In this document: positions 25,513 through 33,371 of the stretch, in pieces
How positions within the stretch are numbered: the stretch's first letter is position 1
How the letters are laid out: every line of letters begins with the position of its first letter
Assembly: GCA_035761805.1 (NCBI GenBank)
Contig: DASTQL010000038.1
Location: forward strand, 1 to 44,689
Direction of reading: 5' to 3'
Origin: DASTQL01 sp035761805
Lineage (GTDB): Bacteria; Actinomycetota; Actinomycetes; Jiangellales; Jiangellaceae
DNA: 44,689 nucleotides
The notes under the pieces: model-generated
Database searches by the model: none
The model's input: only the letters and a program-made list of their open reading frames with translations
Told to the model about the DNA's origin: nothing
Made by a program: the position numbers and the translations under genes

Positions 25513-27555
25513 TCAGCGGCCGATCGGGAGTCCGTCGGGACGCCACACGCAGATCACACCGGGCCGTGGGAACGGGTCCGTGTGCGGCCACGTGCTGGTC
25601 GGGTTCTCGAACGTCGAGCCCTCCGCCTCTCCCGGGTGCTGCGGTGCGGCGAAGGCGGTCGACCCGTCCTCGGTGACGAGGGGACCGCAGCACTCGGCGC
25701 CCACGGGGACCGAGAGGAACTGCCGAAGCCAGCCACGATCGGCGCCCTGCACCGGGACGGCGAACATGCCGTCGTTGGCTCCGAGCTCGCCGGCGTCGGT
25801 CGCCACCCAGAGGTTCCCCGCCGGGTCGAAGGTGACGTTGTCCGGCGCCGAGATCGGGCTCACCCGATCCTTCGGGAAGCCGCCGAACCACGTGCGCGGG
25901 TCCTCGGGGTCCCCGCACACCAGGAACAGGTTCCAGCCGAAGGTCTCGGCAGCCGCGTCGTTGCCGGCCTCCCACTGCTCGAGCACGTACCCGTGCCGGT
26001 TGCCGGGAGCGAGCACCAGTGGACCCTCGAACGTCTCCCGGATCAGCCCGTCGGTCAGCGGCGCCGCGGCGTTGGGAGCGGTACGAGCCTTGTTGTTGGT
26101 CAGACAGGCGTAGACCGCTCCGGTCACCGGGTTGCGTTCGACGTCCTCTGGGCGGTCCATCTTCGTCGCCCCGACCCGGTCGGCGGCCAGCCGTGTGTTG
26201 ACCAGCACCTCCGCGACGGAGAACCCCTCGACGTACGACCTCGTGTCCGACGCCAGCGGGACCCAGCGACCCGTCCCGTCGTACGGCAGCTCACCGTCGC
26301 CCTCGGGGCCCCCGTCGCCGGAGAAGACGGCGACGTAGAGGGTCCCGTGGTCGAGCAGGGTCATGTTGTGCCGTCGGGCGGCGGTCGAGGGGCCGTCGCG
26401 GAAGGTGCCACGAGAGACGAACTTGTAGAGGTAGTCGTCGTTCTGGTCGTCTCCCATGTATGCCACGACCCGGCCGTCCGCGGTGAAGCTCACGGTGGCG
26501 CCCTCGTGCTTGAAGCGGCCCAGCATGGTGCGCTTGACCGGCGTCGACGACGGGTCGTACGGGTCGACCTCGACCACCCAGCCGAACGTGTAGGCGGTGT
26601 TCGGGAACCGTGAGGCGTCGAACCGCTCGTCGACCTCGCTCCACCGACGGGTGCTCCATCCCGTGGTGCGGATCTGATACCGCAGGTAGCTCTCGACGTG
26701 CTCCGACGACACGCCCGCCGGTGCGTCGAAGTACTGGTTGAAGTTCTCTTCGCCGGTCAGGACCGTGCCCCAGGGGGTCACTCCACCGGCGCAGTTGTTC
26801 AGCGTGCCGGCGACGGGTCCGGACAGTCGGGGGTCGCCGGCAGCCGGCCCCGACGCCACCATCGGTGTGTAGGCGGTGATCCGCCGGTCGAACCGGGAGG
26901 GCCGGGTCACTCGCCGCCACTCCCCGGTGCCACCGACGCGCTCCACCTCGAGGATCGACATGCCGTGCGCGGCCATCGCCACGGCGGCCCGGTCCGCCGA
27001 GGTGTACCCGCCGTCGGCGGGGAACATCAGCTCCTCGTTGGTGTACTCGTGGTTGACCGCAAGCAACCCCTTGTCACCGTTGCCCGGGAGCGGCAACAAC
27101 ATCAGGTAGTCGGCGTTGTAACCGACCTGCCGCTCCTGGGAGCGGCGACTCTGGCGGTACGGGTCGAACGCGGGTGCACCACGGCCGACCGGATCGCCCC
27201 ACACAGCGACGACCGCGGACTGGTAGCCGTCGGCCACGACCACGTCGTCCACGACGGTCGGCTCGACCGGTGTGAAGGTGAGCGCCGCCCCAGGGTCCAC
27301 GGCCACCGTTCGCGCGGCCGCTCCCGCGGCCAGTGGTCGCCCGACGACCACCGCCGCGGCGCCGGCCCCGGCACCGGCCAGCACGGCACGACGGCTCAGG
27401 GCACGCTCGGCGATGTCGGCGAAGCGCGGGTTGTCGGTGGGGTTGGGCGCGGGGTGGTCACAGGCGTTGTCGCACTTCACGCGACACGTGGCCAGGCTTC
27501 GCGACCCGTGGCGGACCGGGCCGAGGACGTCGAGGAGGCGGCGGCGACTCGTCAT
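25513..27555 (-). CDS. phoX: PhoX-family alkaline phosphatase, Tat-exported
   Basis: This 680-aa protein belongs to the PhoX/DUF839 family of calcium/iron-dependent phosphatases that release phosphate from organic esters outside the cell. A twin-arginine motif (SRRAVLAGAGAGAAAVV, about 54-70) directs Tat export; before it is a Cys cluster (CRVKCDNACDHP, about 24-35) that is typical of this subfamily. Core motifs include LLPLPGNGDKGLLAVNHEYTNEE, NNCAGGVTPWGTVLTGEENF and KMDRPEDVERNPVTGAVYACLTNN. The leader has three 11-base repeats resembling a PHO box, and the -10 places the start of transcription at the ATG. The upstream RarD gene may be a separate unit. Confidence 0.9.
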   Translation of the reverse strand: MTSRRRLLDVLGPVRHGSRSLATCRVKCDNACDHPAPNPTDNPRFADIAERALSRRAVLAGAGAGAAAVVVGRPLAAGAAARTVAVDPGAALTFTPVEPTVVDDVVVADGYQSAVVAVWGDPVGRGAPAFDPYRQSRRSQERQVGYNADYLMLLPLPGNGDKGLLAVNHEYTNEELMFPADGGYTSADRAAVAMAAHGMSILEVERVGGTGEWRRVTRPSRFDRRITAYTPMVASGPAAGDPRLSGPVAGTLNNCAGGVTPWGTVLTGEENFNQYFDAPAGVSSEHVESYLRYQIRTTGWSTRRWSEVDERFDASRFPNTAYTFGWVVEVDPYDPSSTPVKRTMLGRFKHEGATVSFTADGRVVAYMGDDQNDDYLYKFVSRGTFRDGPSTAARRHNMTLLDHGTLYVAVFSGDGGPEGDGELPYDGTGRWVPLASDTRSYVEGFSVAEVLVNTRLAADRVGATKMDRPEDVERNPVTGAVYACLTNNKARTAPNAAAPLTDGLIRETFEGPLVLAPGNRHGYVLEQWEAGNDAAAETFGWNLFLVCGDPEDPRTWFGGFPKDRVSPISAPDNVTFDPAGNLWVATDAGELGANDGMFAVPVQGADRGWLRQFLSVPVGAECCGPLVTEDGSTAFAAPQHPGEAEGSTFENPTSTWPHTDPFPRPGVICVWRPDGLPIGR

Positions 27556-27561
27556 CCCAGG

Positions 27562-27567
27562 ACGCTA
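27562..27567 (-). promoter_or_regulatory. -10-like hexamer of phoX (leaderless)
   Basis: TAGCGT on the minus strand is followed by six bases (CCTGGG) and the phoX ATG at 27555. The PHO-box-like repeats end 23 bases upstream of it, a plausible distance for PhoP acting over the -35 region. Confidence 0.5.
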
Positions 27568-27590
27568 GATCTGGCTGTAATCCATGTAAA

Positions 27591-27623
27591 GGGTCAGCAG
27601 CGGATGAATTCGGGTGACTCGTC
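27591..27623 (-). promoter_or_regulatory. PHO-box-like triple 11-base direct repeat
   Basis: On the minus strand three consecutive 11-base units contain AGTCACC, ATTCATC and GCTGACC, each matching the Streptomyces PhoP unit GTTCACC at five of seven positions and in exact 11-base register. It lies directly upstream of a phosphatase gene, which suits phosphate-starvation control. The match is imperfect. Confidence 0.45.
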
Positions 27624-27644
27624 CGATCCGGTCTGAGTCCCCGG

Positions 27645-28547
27645 TCAGGTGGCAGCAGCCTGGACGGCGAGCCGGATCTGGCGGCGCCGGTGCTCGAGCA
27701 CCTCGACGGTGAAGACCGCGAGAGCCGCCCACACGAGCACGAAACCCACCAGCCGTACGGGCGGCAGCGGTTCCCCGTACAGGAAGACCCCGATCGCGAA
27801 CTGGAAGGTGGGGGCCAGGTACTGCAGGAGGCCGAGCGTCGTCAGTGGCACCCGGGTCGCCGCGGCGCTGAAGAACAGCAGCGGCACCGCGGTCACCAGG
27901 CCGGCACCCGCCAGCAGCACGGCATGCCCCAGGCCCTGCGTGCCGAAGGTCCCGGCCCCTCGTGCGCCGAGCCAGAGCAGGTACGCCGCCGCCGGGAGGA
28001 CCAGGACGCCGGTCTCGACCGCGAGGCTCTCGGCGGCTCCGACCCCGGCCTTCTTCTTCAGCAGCCCGTACGTGGCGAAGGAGAAGGCCAGCGTGAGGGC
28101 GATCCATGGTGGCCGGCCGTAGTCGAGCGTGAGGACGATCACGGCCACCGAGGCCAGGGCGACTGCGCCCCACTGGGCCGGACGTAGGCGCTCGCCCAGG
28201 ACCACGACGCCCATGAGCACCGTGACCAGGGGGTTGACGAAGTAGCCGAGGCTGGTCTCCACGACATGCTCGTTGTTGACGCCCCAGATGTAGGTCCCCC
28301 AGTTGACGGTGATGACGACGGCTGCCACGGAGAGCAGCACGTACGCGCGGCGGCCGAGCCGGCGCAGGGCGGCGAGTCGCCCGCCCAGCGACAGCAGGAC
28401 CACCACGACCACGAGCGACCACACGATGCGGTGGGCGAGGATCTCGACCGCCCCCGCCGGCTCGAGCAGCGGCCAGTAGAGCGGGAACAGCCCCCAGAGG
28501 GTGTACGCCGCCACGCCGTAGAGGGCGCCGTGTCGGGTGGTGCTCAC
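27645..28547 (-). CDS. rarD: RarD/EamA family permease
   Basis: The 300-aa membrane protein has about ten hydrophobic helices and the RarD signature near its N-terminus: AYTLWGLFPLYWPLLEPAGA (14-33) and EILAHRIVWS, then NWGTYIWGVNNEHVVETSLG and YFVNPLVTVLMGVVVLGERL. RarD belongs to the drug/metabolite transporter superfamily; the substrate is not known, although export of small metabolites is the usual idea. The GTG start follows TAGGCT by six bases, predicting a leaderless mRNA. It ends 89 bases upstream of phoX on the same strand. Confidence 0.88.
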   Translation of the reverse strand: MSTTRHGALYGVAAYTLWGLFPLYWPLLEPAGAVEILAHRIVWSLVVVVVLLSLGGRLAALRRLGRRAYVLLSVAAVVITVNWGTYIWGVNNEHVVETSLGYFVNPLVTVLMGVVVLGERLRPAQWGAVALASVAVIVLTLDYGRPPWIALTLAFSFATYGLLKKKAGVGAAESLAVETGVLVLPAAAYLLWLGARGAGTFGTQGLGHAVLLAGAGLVTAVPLLFFSAAATRVPLTTLGLLQYLAPTFQFAIGVFLYGEPLPPVRLVGFVLVWAALAVFTVEVLEHRRRQIRLAVQAAAT

Positions 28548-28553
28548 CCGGGG

Positions 28554-28559
28554 AGCCTA
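28554..28559 (-). promoter_or_regulatory. -10-like hexamer of rarD (leaderless)
   Basis: TAGGCT on the minus strand, then six bases (CCCCGG), then the GTG start codon. There is no Shine-Dalgarno sequence. Confidence 0.5.
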
Positions 28560-28632
28560 CCCGGAGGTCAGGAGCGACCTCTGTACACGCTGCTGTCCGC
28601 GCCGGGTCGGCGGGGTTCCCTGCGCGCCGGGA

Positions 28633-28685
28633 GATCACCGTGTGGGGCAGTTCCCGGGACGCGGGACGGTGAGCACACGCCGATC
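28633..28685 (+). repeat. 53-bp palindromic repeat B2
   Basis: The unit runs from GATCACCGTG to ACACGCCGATC, length 53, and is very similar to B1. It lies 26 bases past the korB stop and upstream of rarD, keeping the 3'-end location shared by all four copies. Confidence 0.75.
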
Positions 28686-28711
28686 ACGGCGGGCCGGGTG
28701 GGGCGAGGTGG

Positions 28712-29776
28712 TCAGGCCACCTCCCAGGTGTCCCTCCCACGCAGCAGGGCCCCGAGGTCCCCAGGCCCCTGGGTCTCCACCGCCTGCTCGAGCTGGCCTG
28801 TCATCAGGTCGTCGTACGTGGGCTGCTGAACCGAGCGGAAGACGCCGATCGGCGTGCGGGCCAGCGAGCCGGGATCCGACAGCCGCGACAACGCGAAGGC
28901 CTGCGACGGGTCGTCGGCACCGGGCCGGTGGACCAGCACCAGCGGGTCGTCGGCGGCGCAGACCTCCAGCGCGCCGGTGACCGGGTCGCGGCGGATGCCC
29001 TTGTCCAGGTCCGCGCCGAAGCGGACCGGTTGCCCGTCCTCGAGCCGGACCAGCACGTCCTCGCGGGTCTCGCGGTCCTTGAGGGCGTCGAACGCGCCGT
29101 CGTTGAAGATGTTGCAGTTCTGGTAGATCTCCACCAGCGACGTGCCCCGGTGCGCGGCAGCCGCACGCAGCACGGACGTCAGGTGCGCCCGGTCGGAGTC
29201 GATCGTGCGGGCGACGAAGGTGGCCTCGGCTCCCAGCGCCAGCGAGACCGGGTTGTACGGGTGGTCCAGCGAGCCCATCGGCGTCGACTTGGTGATCTTG
29301 CCGAGCTCGGACGTGGGGGAGTACTGGCCCTTGGTGAGCCCGTAGATCCGGTTGTTGAAGAGCAGGATCGTGAGGTTGACGTTGCGGCGCAGCGCGTGCA
29401 GGAGGTGGTTGCCCCCGATCGAGAGCGCGTCACCGTCACCGGTCACCACCCACACCGAGAGGTCCGGCCGCGACGCCGCGAGCCCGGTCGCGATCGCCGG
29501 CGCCCGGCCGTGGATCGAGTGCATGCCGTACGTGTCCAGGTAGTACGGGAACCTCGACGAGCACCCGATCCCGGAGACGAAGGTGATGTTCTCGCGGCGA
29601 AGCCCCAGCTCGGGGAGGAAGCCCTGGACCGCGGCGAGGATGGCGTAGTCGCCGCAGCCAGGGCACCAGCGGACCTCCTGGTCGCTGGTGAAGTCCTTCT
29701 TCGTCTGCTTCTCCTCGGCCGTGGGCACGCCGCGCAGGCCGGGCAGCCCGAGCTCGACCGGGACCTCGCTGGTCAC
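28712..29776 (-). CDS. korB: 2-oxoglutarate:ferredoxin oxidoreductase beta subunit KorB
   Basis: KorB binds ThDP and a 4Fe-4S cluster and works with KorA to convert 2-oxoglutarate and CoA to succinyl-CoA, reducing ferredoxin. In the 354-aa protein the cluster cysteines are at about 38 and 41 (RWCPGCGDY), 72 (GIGCSSR) and 221 (YQNCNIF). The ThDP motif GDGDALSIGGNHLLHALRRN is near 113-132, followed by FNNRIYGLTKGQYSPTS. The GTG start overlaps the korA stop by four bases, so the subunits are co-translated; the frame runs open into korA but that part is not KorB. The enzyme type is the oxygen-tolerant actinobacterial KorAB. Confidence 0.94.
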   Translation of the reverse strand: MTSEVPVELGLPGLRGVPTAEEKQTKKDFTSDQEVRWCPGCGDYAILAAVQGFLPELGLRRENITFVSGIGCSSRFPYYLDTYGMHSIHGRAPAIATGLAASRPDLSVWVVTGDGDALSIGGNHLLHALRRNVNLTILLFNNRIYGLTKGQYSPTSELGKITKSTPMGSLDHPYNPVSLALGAEATFVARTIDSDRAHLTSVLRAAAAHRGTSLVEIYQNCNIFNDGAFDALKDRETREDVLVRLEDGQPVRFGADLDKGIRRDPVTGALEVCAADDPLVLVHRPGADDPSQAFALSRLSDPGSLARTPIGVFRSVQQPTYDDLMTGQLEQAVETQGPGDLGALLRGRDTWEVA

Positions 29777-31611
29777 TTGATCACGTCCTCGATCACGCCC
29801 GCGAGCTCCTCCGCCTTGAACGGCAGGCCGCGGACCTGGGTGTAGCTGACGACGTCGACGAGGAACCGGGCCCGCAGCAGCAGCGCCAGCTGGCCGAGGT
29901 TCATCTCGGGGAGCAGCACGCGGTCGTACGAACGCAGGACCTTGCCGGTGTTGGCGGGCAACGGGTTGAGGTGCCGCAGGTGCGCCTGCGCGACATCGCG
30001 GCCGGCGAGCCGGACCCGGCGCACGGCCGCCCCGATCGGCCCGTACGTGGAGCCCCAGCCGAGCACCAGGACCCGCGCCTGGGCGCCGGGGTCGTCGACC
30101 TCCAGCGGGGGCACGTCGATGCCGTCGACCTTGGCCTGGCGGAGCCGGACCATGTGGTCGTGGTTGTCGGGGTCGTAGGAGATGTTGCCCGTCCGGTCCG
30201 CCTTCTCGATGCCGCCGATGCGGTGCTCCAGACCCGGGGTGCCGGGGACCGCCCAGGGCCTCGCCAGCGTGCGCGGGTCGCGGAGGTACGGCAGGAACTC
30301 CCCGGCCTCGCCGTTCGGCTCCGTCGCGAACTCGACGCGCAGGTCGGGCAGGTCGTCGACCTCCGGGACCCGCCACGGCTCCGCGCCGTTGGCCAGGTAG
30401 CCGTCGGAGAGCAGGAAGACCGGCGTCCGGTACGTGAGCGCGATGCGCGTCGCCTCGAGTGCCACGTCGAAGCAGTCGGCCGGCGAGCACGGGGCGACGA
30501 TCGGCACCGGTGCTTCACCGTTGCGGCCGAACATCGCCTGCAGCAGGTCGGACTGCTCGGTCTTGGTCGGCAGCCCGGTCGACGGGCCGCCCCGCTGGAC
30601 GTCGACGACGATCAGCGGGAGCTCCAGCGAGACCGCCAGCCCGATGGTCTCCGACTTCAGCGCCACGCCCGGGCCGGAGGTGGTCGTCACCCCGAGCGAG
30701 CCGCCGAACGCGGCGCCGAGGGCGGCACCGATGCCGGCGATCTCGTCCTCGGCCTGGAACGTCCGGACGCCGAAGCGCTTGTGCCGCGCCAGCTCGTGCA
30801 GGATGTCGCTGGCCGGCGTGATCGGGTACGAGCCCAGGAAGAGCGGCAGCCCCGAGCGCTGCGACGCGGTGACCAGGCCGTAGGAGAGCGCGAGGTTGCC
30901 GGTGATGTTGCGGTACCTGCCCGCCGGCATCGGCGCCGGACGCACCTCGTACGAGACGGCGAAGTCCTCGGTCGTCTCGCCGTAGTTCCAGCCGGCCCGG
31001 AACGCCGCCAGGTTGGCGTCGCGAATCGCCGGCTGGCGGGCGAACTTGGTCTCCAGGAAGCTGAGGGTCCCCTCGACCGGCCGGCCGTACATCCACGACA
31101 GCAGGCCCAGCGCGAACATGTTCTTGGCCCGCCCGGCCTCCTTGCGGGTGAGCCCGAACTCCTTGAGGGCCTCCATCGTCAGCCCGGTGAGGTCGACGGC
31201 GTGCACCTTGTACGACTCCAGCGAGCCGTCGGCCAGCGGGTCGCTGGGGTAGCCGACCTTGGCGAGCGCGCGTGCGGTGAAGCCGTCGGTGTCGACGATC
31301 AAGGTCGCACCCTTGGGTACATCGGGCAGGTTGGCCTTGAGCGCCGCCGGGTTCATCGCCACCAGGACGTCCGGGGCGTCGCCCGGCGTGAGGATGTCGT
31401 GGTCGGCGAAGTGGACCTGGAAGCTCGACACCCCCGGCAGGGTCCCCGCCGGCGCCCGGATCTCCGCCGGGAAGTTCGGCAGCGTCGCGAGGTCGTTGCC
31501 CAGCGACGCGGTCTCGGAGGTGAAGCGGTCCCCGGTCAGCTGCATGCCGTCGCCGGAGTCGCCTGCGAATCGGATGATGACACGGTCGAGTCTCTCGACC
31601 AGCTTGACCAC
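29773..31611 (-). CDS. korA: 2-oxoglutarate:ferredoxin oxidoreductase alpha subunit KorA
   Basis: KorA is a fusion of the gamma domain (1 to about 190; RFAGDSGDGMQLTGDRF near 14-30) and the alpha domain, 612 aa in all. The YPITPASDI motif of the active site is near 262-270, followed by TFQAEDEIAGIGAALGAAFGG and TTSGPGVALKSE. VQRGGPSTGLPTKTEQSDL is the usual family block. The GTG at 31611 follows GGGAGG with a spacer of about nine bases, so this unit has a leader, unlike several neighbours. It is divergent from the nuo2 cluster, 172 bp apart. No ferredoxin gene is in the window, so the acceptor must be encoded elsewhere. Confidence 0.95.
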   Translation of the reverse strand: MVKLVERLDRVIIRFAGDSGDGMQLTGDRFTSETASLGNDLATLPNFPAEIRAPAGTLPGVSSFQVHFADHDILTPGDAPDVLVAMNPAALKANLPDVPKGATLIVDTDGFTARALAKVGYPSDPLADGSLESYKVHAVDLTGLTMEALKEFGLTRKEAGRAKNMFALGLLSWMYGRPVEGTLSFLETKFARQPAIRDANLAAFRAGWNYGETTEDFAVSYEVRPAPMPAGRYRNITGNLALSYGLVTASQRSGLPLFLGSYPITPASDILHELARHKRFGVRTFQAEDEIAGIGAALGAAFGGSLGVTTTSGPGVALKSETIGLAVSLELPLIVVDVQRGGPSTGLPTKTEQSDLLQAMFGRNGEAPVPIVAPCSPADCFDVALEATRIALTYRTPVFLLSDGYLANGAEPWRVPEVDDLPDLRVEFATEPNGEAGEFLPYLRDPRTLARPWAVPGTPGLEHRIGGIEKADRTGNISYDPDNHDHMVRLRQAKVDGIDVPPLEVDDPGAQARVLVLGWGSTYGPIGAAVRRVRLAGRDVAQAHLRHLNPLPANTGKVLRSYDRVLLPEMNLGQLALLLRARFLVDVVSYTQVRGLPFKAEELAGVIEDVIK

Positions 31612-31783
31612 GGTCTAAGCCTCCCTCGGGCACGTGGCCCGGCGTGTCGCCGCCGTTCGGCGGCCACCCGACATGCTACGTCGCCGTAGGGGCCCCGCGT
31701 GGCAGGAGTCCACGACAGGGTCGGCGTGCCGCGAGGCGAGCTCGGCGGCGGGTCTAGGCTGGCGGGCAGGGACGCCGACGGAG
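31612..31783. promoter_or_regulatory. divergent korA / nuo2 promoter region
   Basis: This 172-bp gap serves both divergent units. On the minus strand TAGCAT (31680-31675) is a -10 candidate for korAB, with a perfect hairpin (GCCGCC-GTTC-GGCGGC, 31649-31664) inside the predicted leader. On the plus strand TAGGCT (31755-31760) is a -10 candidate for nuo2. No Rex-type palindrome like that before nuo1 is present, so the two nuo clusters are probably regulated differently. Confidence 0.4.
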
Positions 31784-32164
31784 GTGAGCGGGCTGGACAG
31801 CTACCTGGCCGGCTACGTCGTCGTGGTGGGCGTCTTCGGCGTCGGCGTGCTCTTCGTCGCCACGGCCCTGGGCGCCAACCGGGTCCTCGCGCCCGCCCGT
31901 CCCACGCCCGACAAGCTGCTGGCCTACGAGTGCGGCGTGGACCCCGTCGGCGAGGGCTGGGCCCAGACCTACATCCGCTACTACGTCTACGCCTACCTGT
32001 ACGTGATCTTCGCCGTGGACGCGATCTACCTCTTCCCCTGGGCGACCGTCTTCGCCGCCCCCGGCTACGGGGTGACCACGCTCGTCGAGATGTTCGTCTT
32101 CCTCGGCATCGTCGCCGTCGGGATCCTGTACGCCGCCAGGCGGGGGGTGCTGCGGTGGGCGTGA
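31784..32164 (+). CDS. nuoA2: second-cluster NuoA-like subunit
   Basis: The 126-aa three-helix protein has the NuoA loop DKLLAYECGVDPVGEGWAQ, including its Cys, and YYVYAYLYVIFAVDAIYLFPW with an acidic residue at the usual place. It is clearly diverged from NuoA1. The start is uncertain: the GTG at 31784 is directly preceded by GGAG with too little spacing, but it gives a normal N-terminus; the frame is open to 31634. Its stop overlaps the nuoB2 start. First gene of the NuoD/E/F/G-less cluster. Confidence 0.88.
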   Translation: MSGLDSYLAGYVVVVGVFGVGVLFVATALGANRVLAPARPTPDKLLAYECGVDPVGEGWAQTYIRYYVYAYLYVIFAVDAIYLFPWATVFAAPGYGVTTLVEMFVFLGIVAVGILYAARRGVLRWA

Positions 32165-32763
32165 CCCCGCTGCCCGAGCCGCGGGTCGGGATGCTGCAGC
32201 GGATGGCACCCGACCCGATGCGGGTCGTCCTCAACTGGGGCCGGCGCTACTCGTTGTGGGTCTTCAACTTCGGCCTGGCCTGCTGCGCCATCGAGTTCAT
32301 CGCGGCCTCGATGTCCCGCCACGACTTCATCCGGCTCGGGGTCATCCCGTTCGCCCCCGGCCCCCGCCAGGCCGACCTCATGGTCGTGTCCGGGACGGTG
32401 ACCGACAAGATGGCCCCCGCGGTCCAGCGGCTCTACGAGCAGATGCCCGAGCCCAAGTACGTCATCTCCTTCGGTGCGTGCTCGAACTCCGGCGGCCCCT
32501 ACTGGGACTCCTACTGCGTGACCAAGGGCGTGGACCAGGTCGTGCCGGTGGACGTCTACGTGCCGGGCTGTCCCCCACGCCCCGAGGCACTGCTGCAGGG
32601 CATCCTCAAGCTCCAGGACAAGATCGCCGCGGAGCACCTCGGGGAGCGGTACGCCGGCGCCGCCGCGGACGTGGCCGTCGCCCGCCGCGGCCTGCCGGCA
32701 TCGGCGCTCACGCGCGCGGCCGTGCAGCCGGGGCACCAGGCCGGCAGGAGCGGCACCGGATGA
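32161..32763 (+). CDS. nuoB2: second-cluster NuoB-like subunit (N2 cluster)
   Basis: The 200-aa protein retains all four N2 ligands: FGLACCAIEFI, SFGACSNSGG and YVPGCPPRPEAL. APGPRQADLMVVSGTVTDKMAP is also conserved. It can therefore hold the terminal iron-sulfur cluster, yet no partner NuoD follows. The GTG at 32161 overlaps the nuoA2 stop; another in-frame GTG lies six bases upstream. The C-terminal tail of about 45 residues (RRGLPASALTRAAVQPGHQAG region) has no NuoB1 counterpart in sequence. Confidence 0.93.
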   Translation: MTPLPEPRVGMLQRMAPDPMRVVLNWGRRYSLWVFNFGLACCAIEFIAASMSRHDFIRLGVIPFAPGPRQADLMVVSGTVTDKMAPAVQRLYEQMPEPKYVISFGACSNSGGPYWDSYCVTKGVDQVVPVDVYVPGCPPRPEALLQGILKLQDKIAAEHLGERYAGAAADVAVARRGLPASALTRAAVQPGHQAGRSGTG

Positions 32764-33371
32764 CGGTGGACGACTGGGCCGCCCAGGTCGCCGCCGCCGC
32801 GGGGTCGGACGCCGAGGTGGGCGACGCCTTCGGCGTACCCGTCCTCGACGTCGCCGCCGATGCATGGGTGGCGACCCTGGAGGCCGCCCGCGGTGCCGGG
32901 CTCACCTTCTTCGACTGGCTGTCGGCGGTGGACGAGGAGGAGCAGGGGTTCTCCGTGGTCGCGCACGTCGCCGACCCCACGCGCCGACCGGTCCTGCACG
33001 TCCTCGTCCGTACGAGGGTGGAGCGCACCGACCCGGTCCTCACCTCGGCGACGGCCGTCTACGCCGGTGCCGCATGGCACGAGCGCGAGACGGCCGAGAT
33101 GTTCGGGATCGGCTTCGAGGGGCACCCCTCACTGGACCCGCTGCTGCTCCCCGAGGGCTTCGAGGGACACCCGTTGCGCAAGGAGTTCGTCCTCGCCTCG
33201 CGGGCGGCGAAGCCGTGGCCCGGGGCGAAGGAACCCGGTGAGGGGCACGAGGGCGCCGCCTCGCCGTCGCGGCGGCGACTGCTACCGCCCGGCGTGCCCG
33301 ACCCGCAGACCTGGGGGCCACGCCCGCCCGGCTCACCCGGCTCACCCGGGTCGGACGGTGGCGAGCCGTGA
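32760..33371 (+). CDS. nuoC2: second-cluster NuoC-like subunit
   Basis: The 203-aa protein has the NuoC core ending in GAAWHERETAEMFGIGFEGHP and LLLPEGFEGHPLRKEFVL (about 100-145), then a Pro/Gly/Ser-rich tail of about 50 residues. In ordinary complex I NuoC packs on NuoD. Here the next gene, four bases overlapping, is nuoH2, so nuoD is absent and this is not a NuoCD fusion: no GPQHPSTHG or other NuoD motif occurs. The ATG overlaps the nuoB2 TGA. Confidence 0.9.
   Translation: MTVDDWAAQVAAAAGSDAEVGDAFGVPVLDVAADAWVATLEAARGAGLTFFDWLSAVDEEEQGFSVVAHVADPTRRPVLHVLVRTRVERTDPVLTSATAVYAGAAWHERETAEMFGIGFEGHPSLDPLLLPEGFEGHPLRKEFVLASRAAKPWPGAKEPGEGHEGAASPSRRRLLPPGVPDPQTWGPRPPGSPGSPGSDGGEP

Noticed and set aside
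32760..33371. nuoC2 as a fused NuoCD that would supply the missing NuoD
   Set aside because: Only 203 aa, ending in a Pro/Gly tail; none of the NuoD motifs (GPQHPSTHG, RMDY, SDGGTRPWR) is present.
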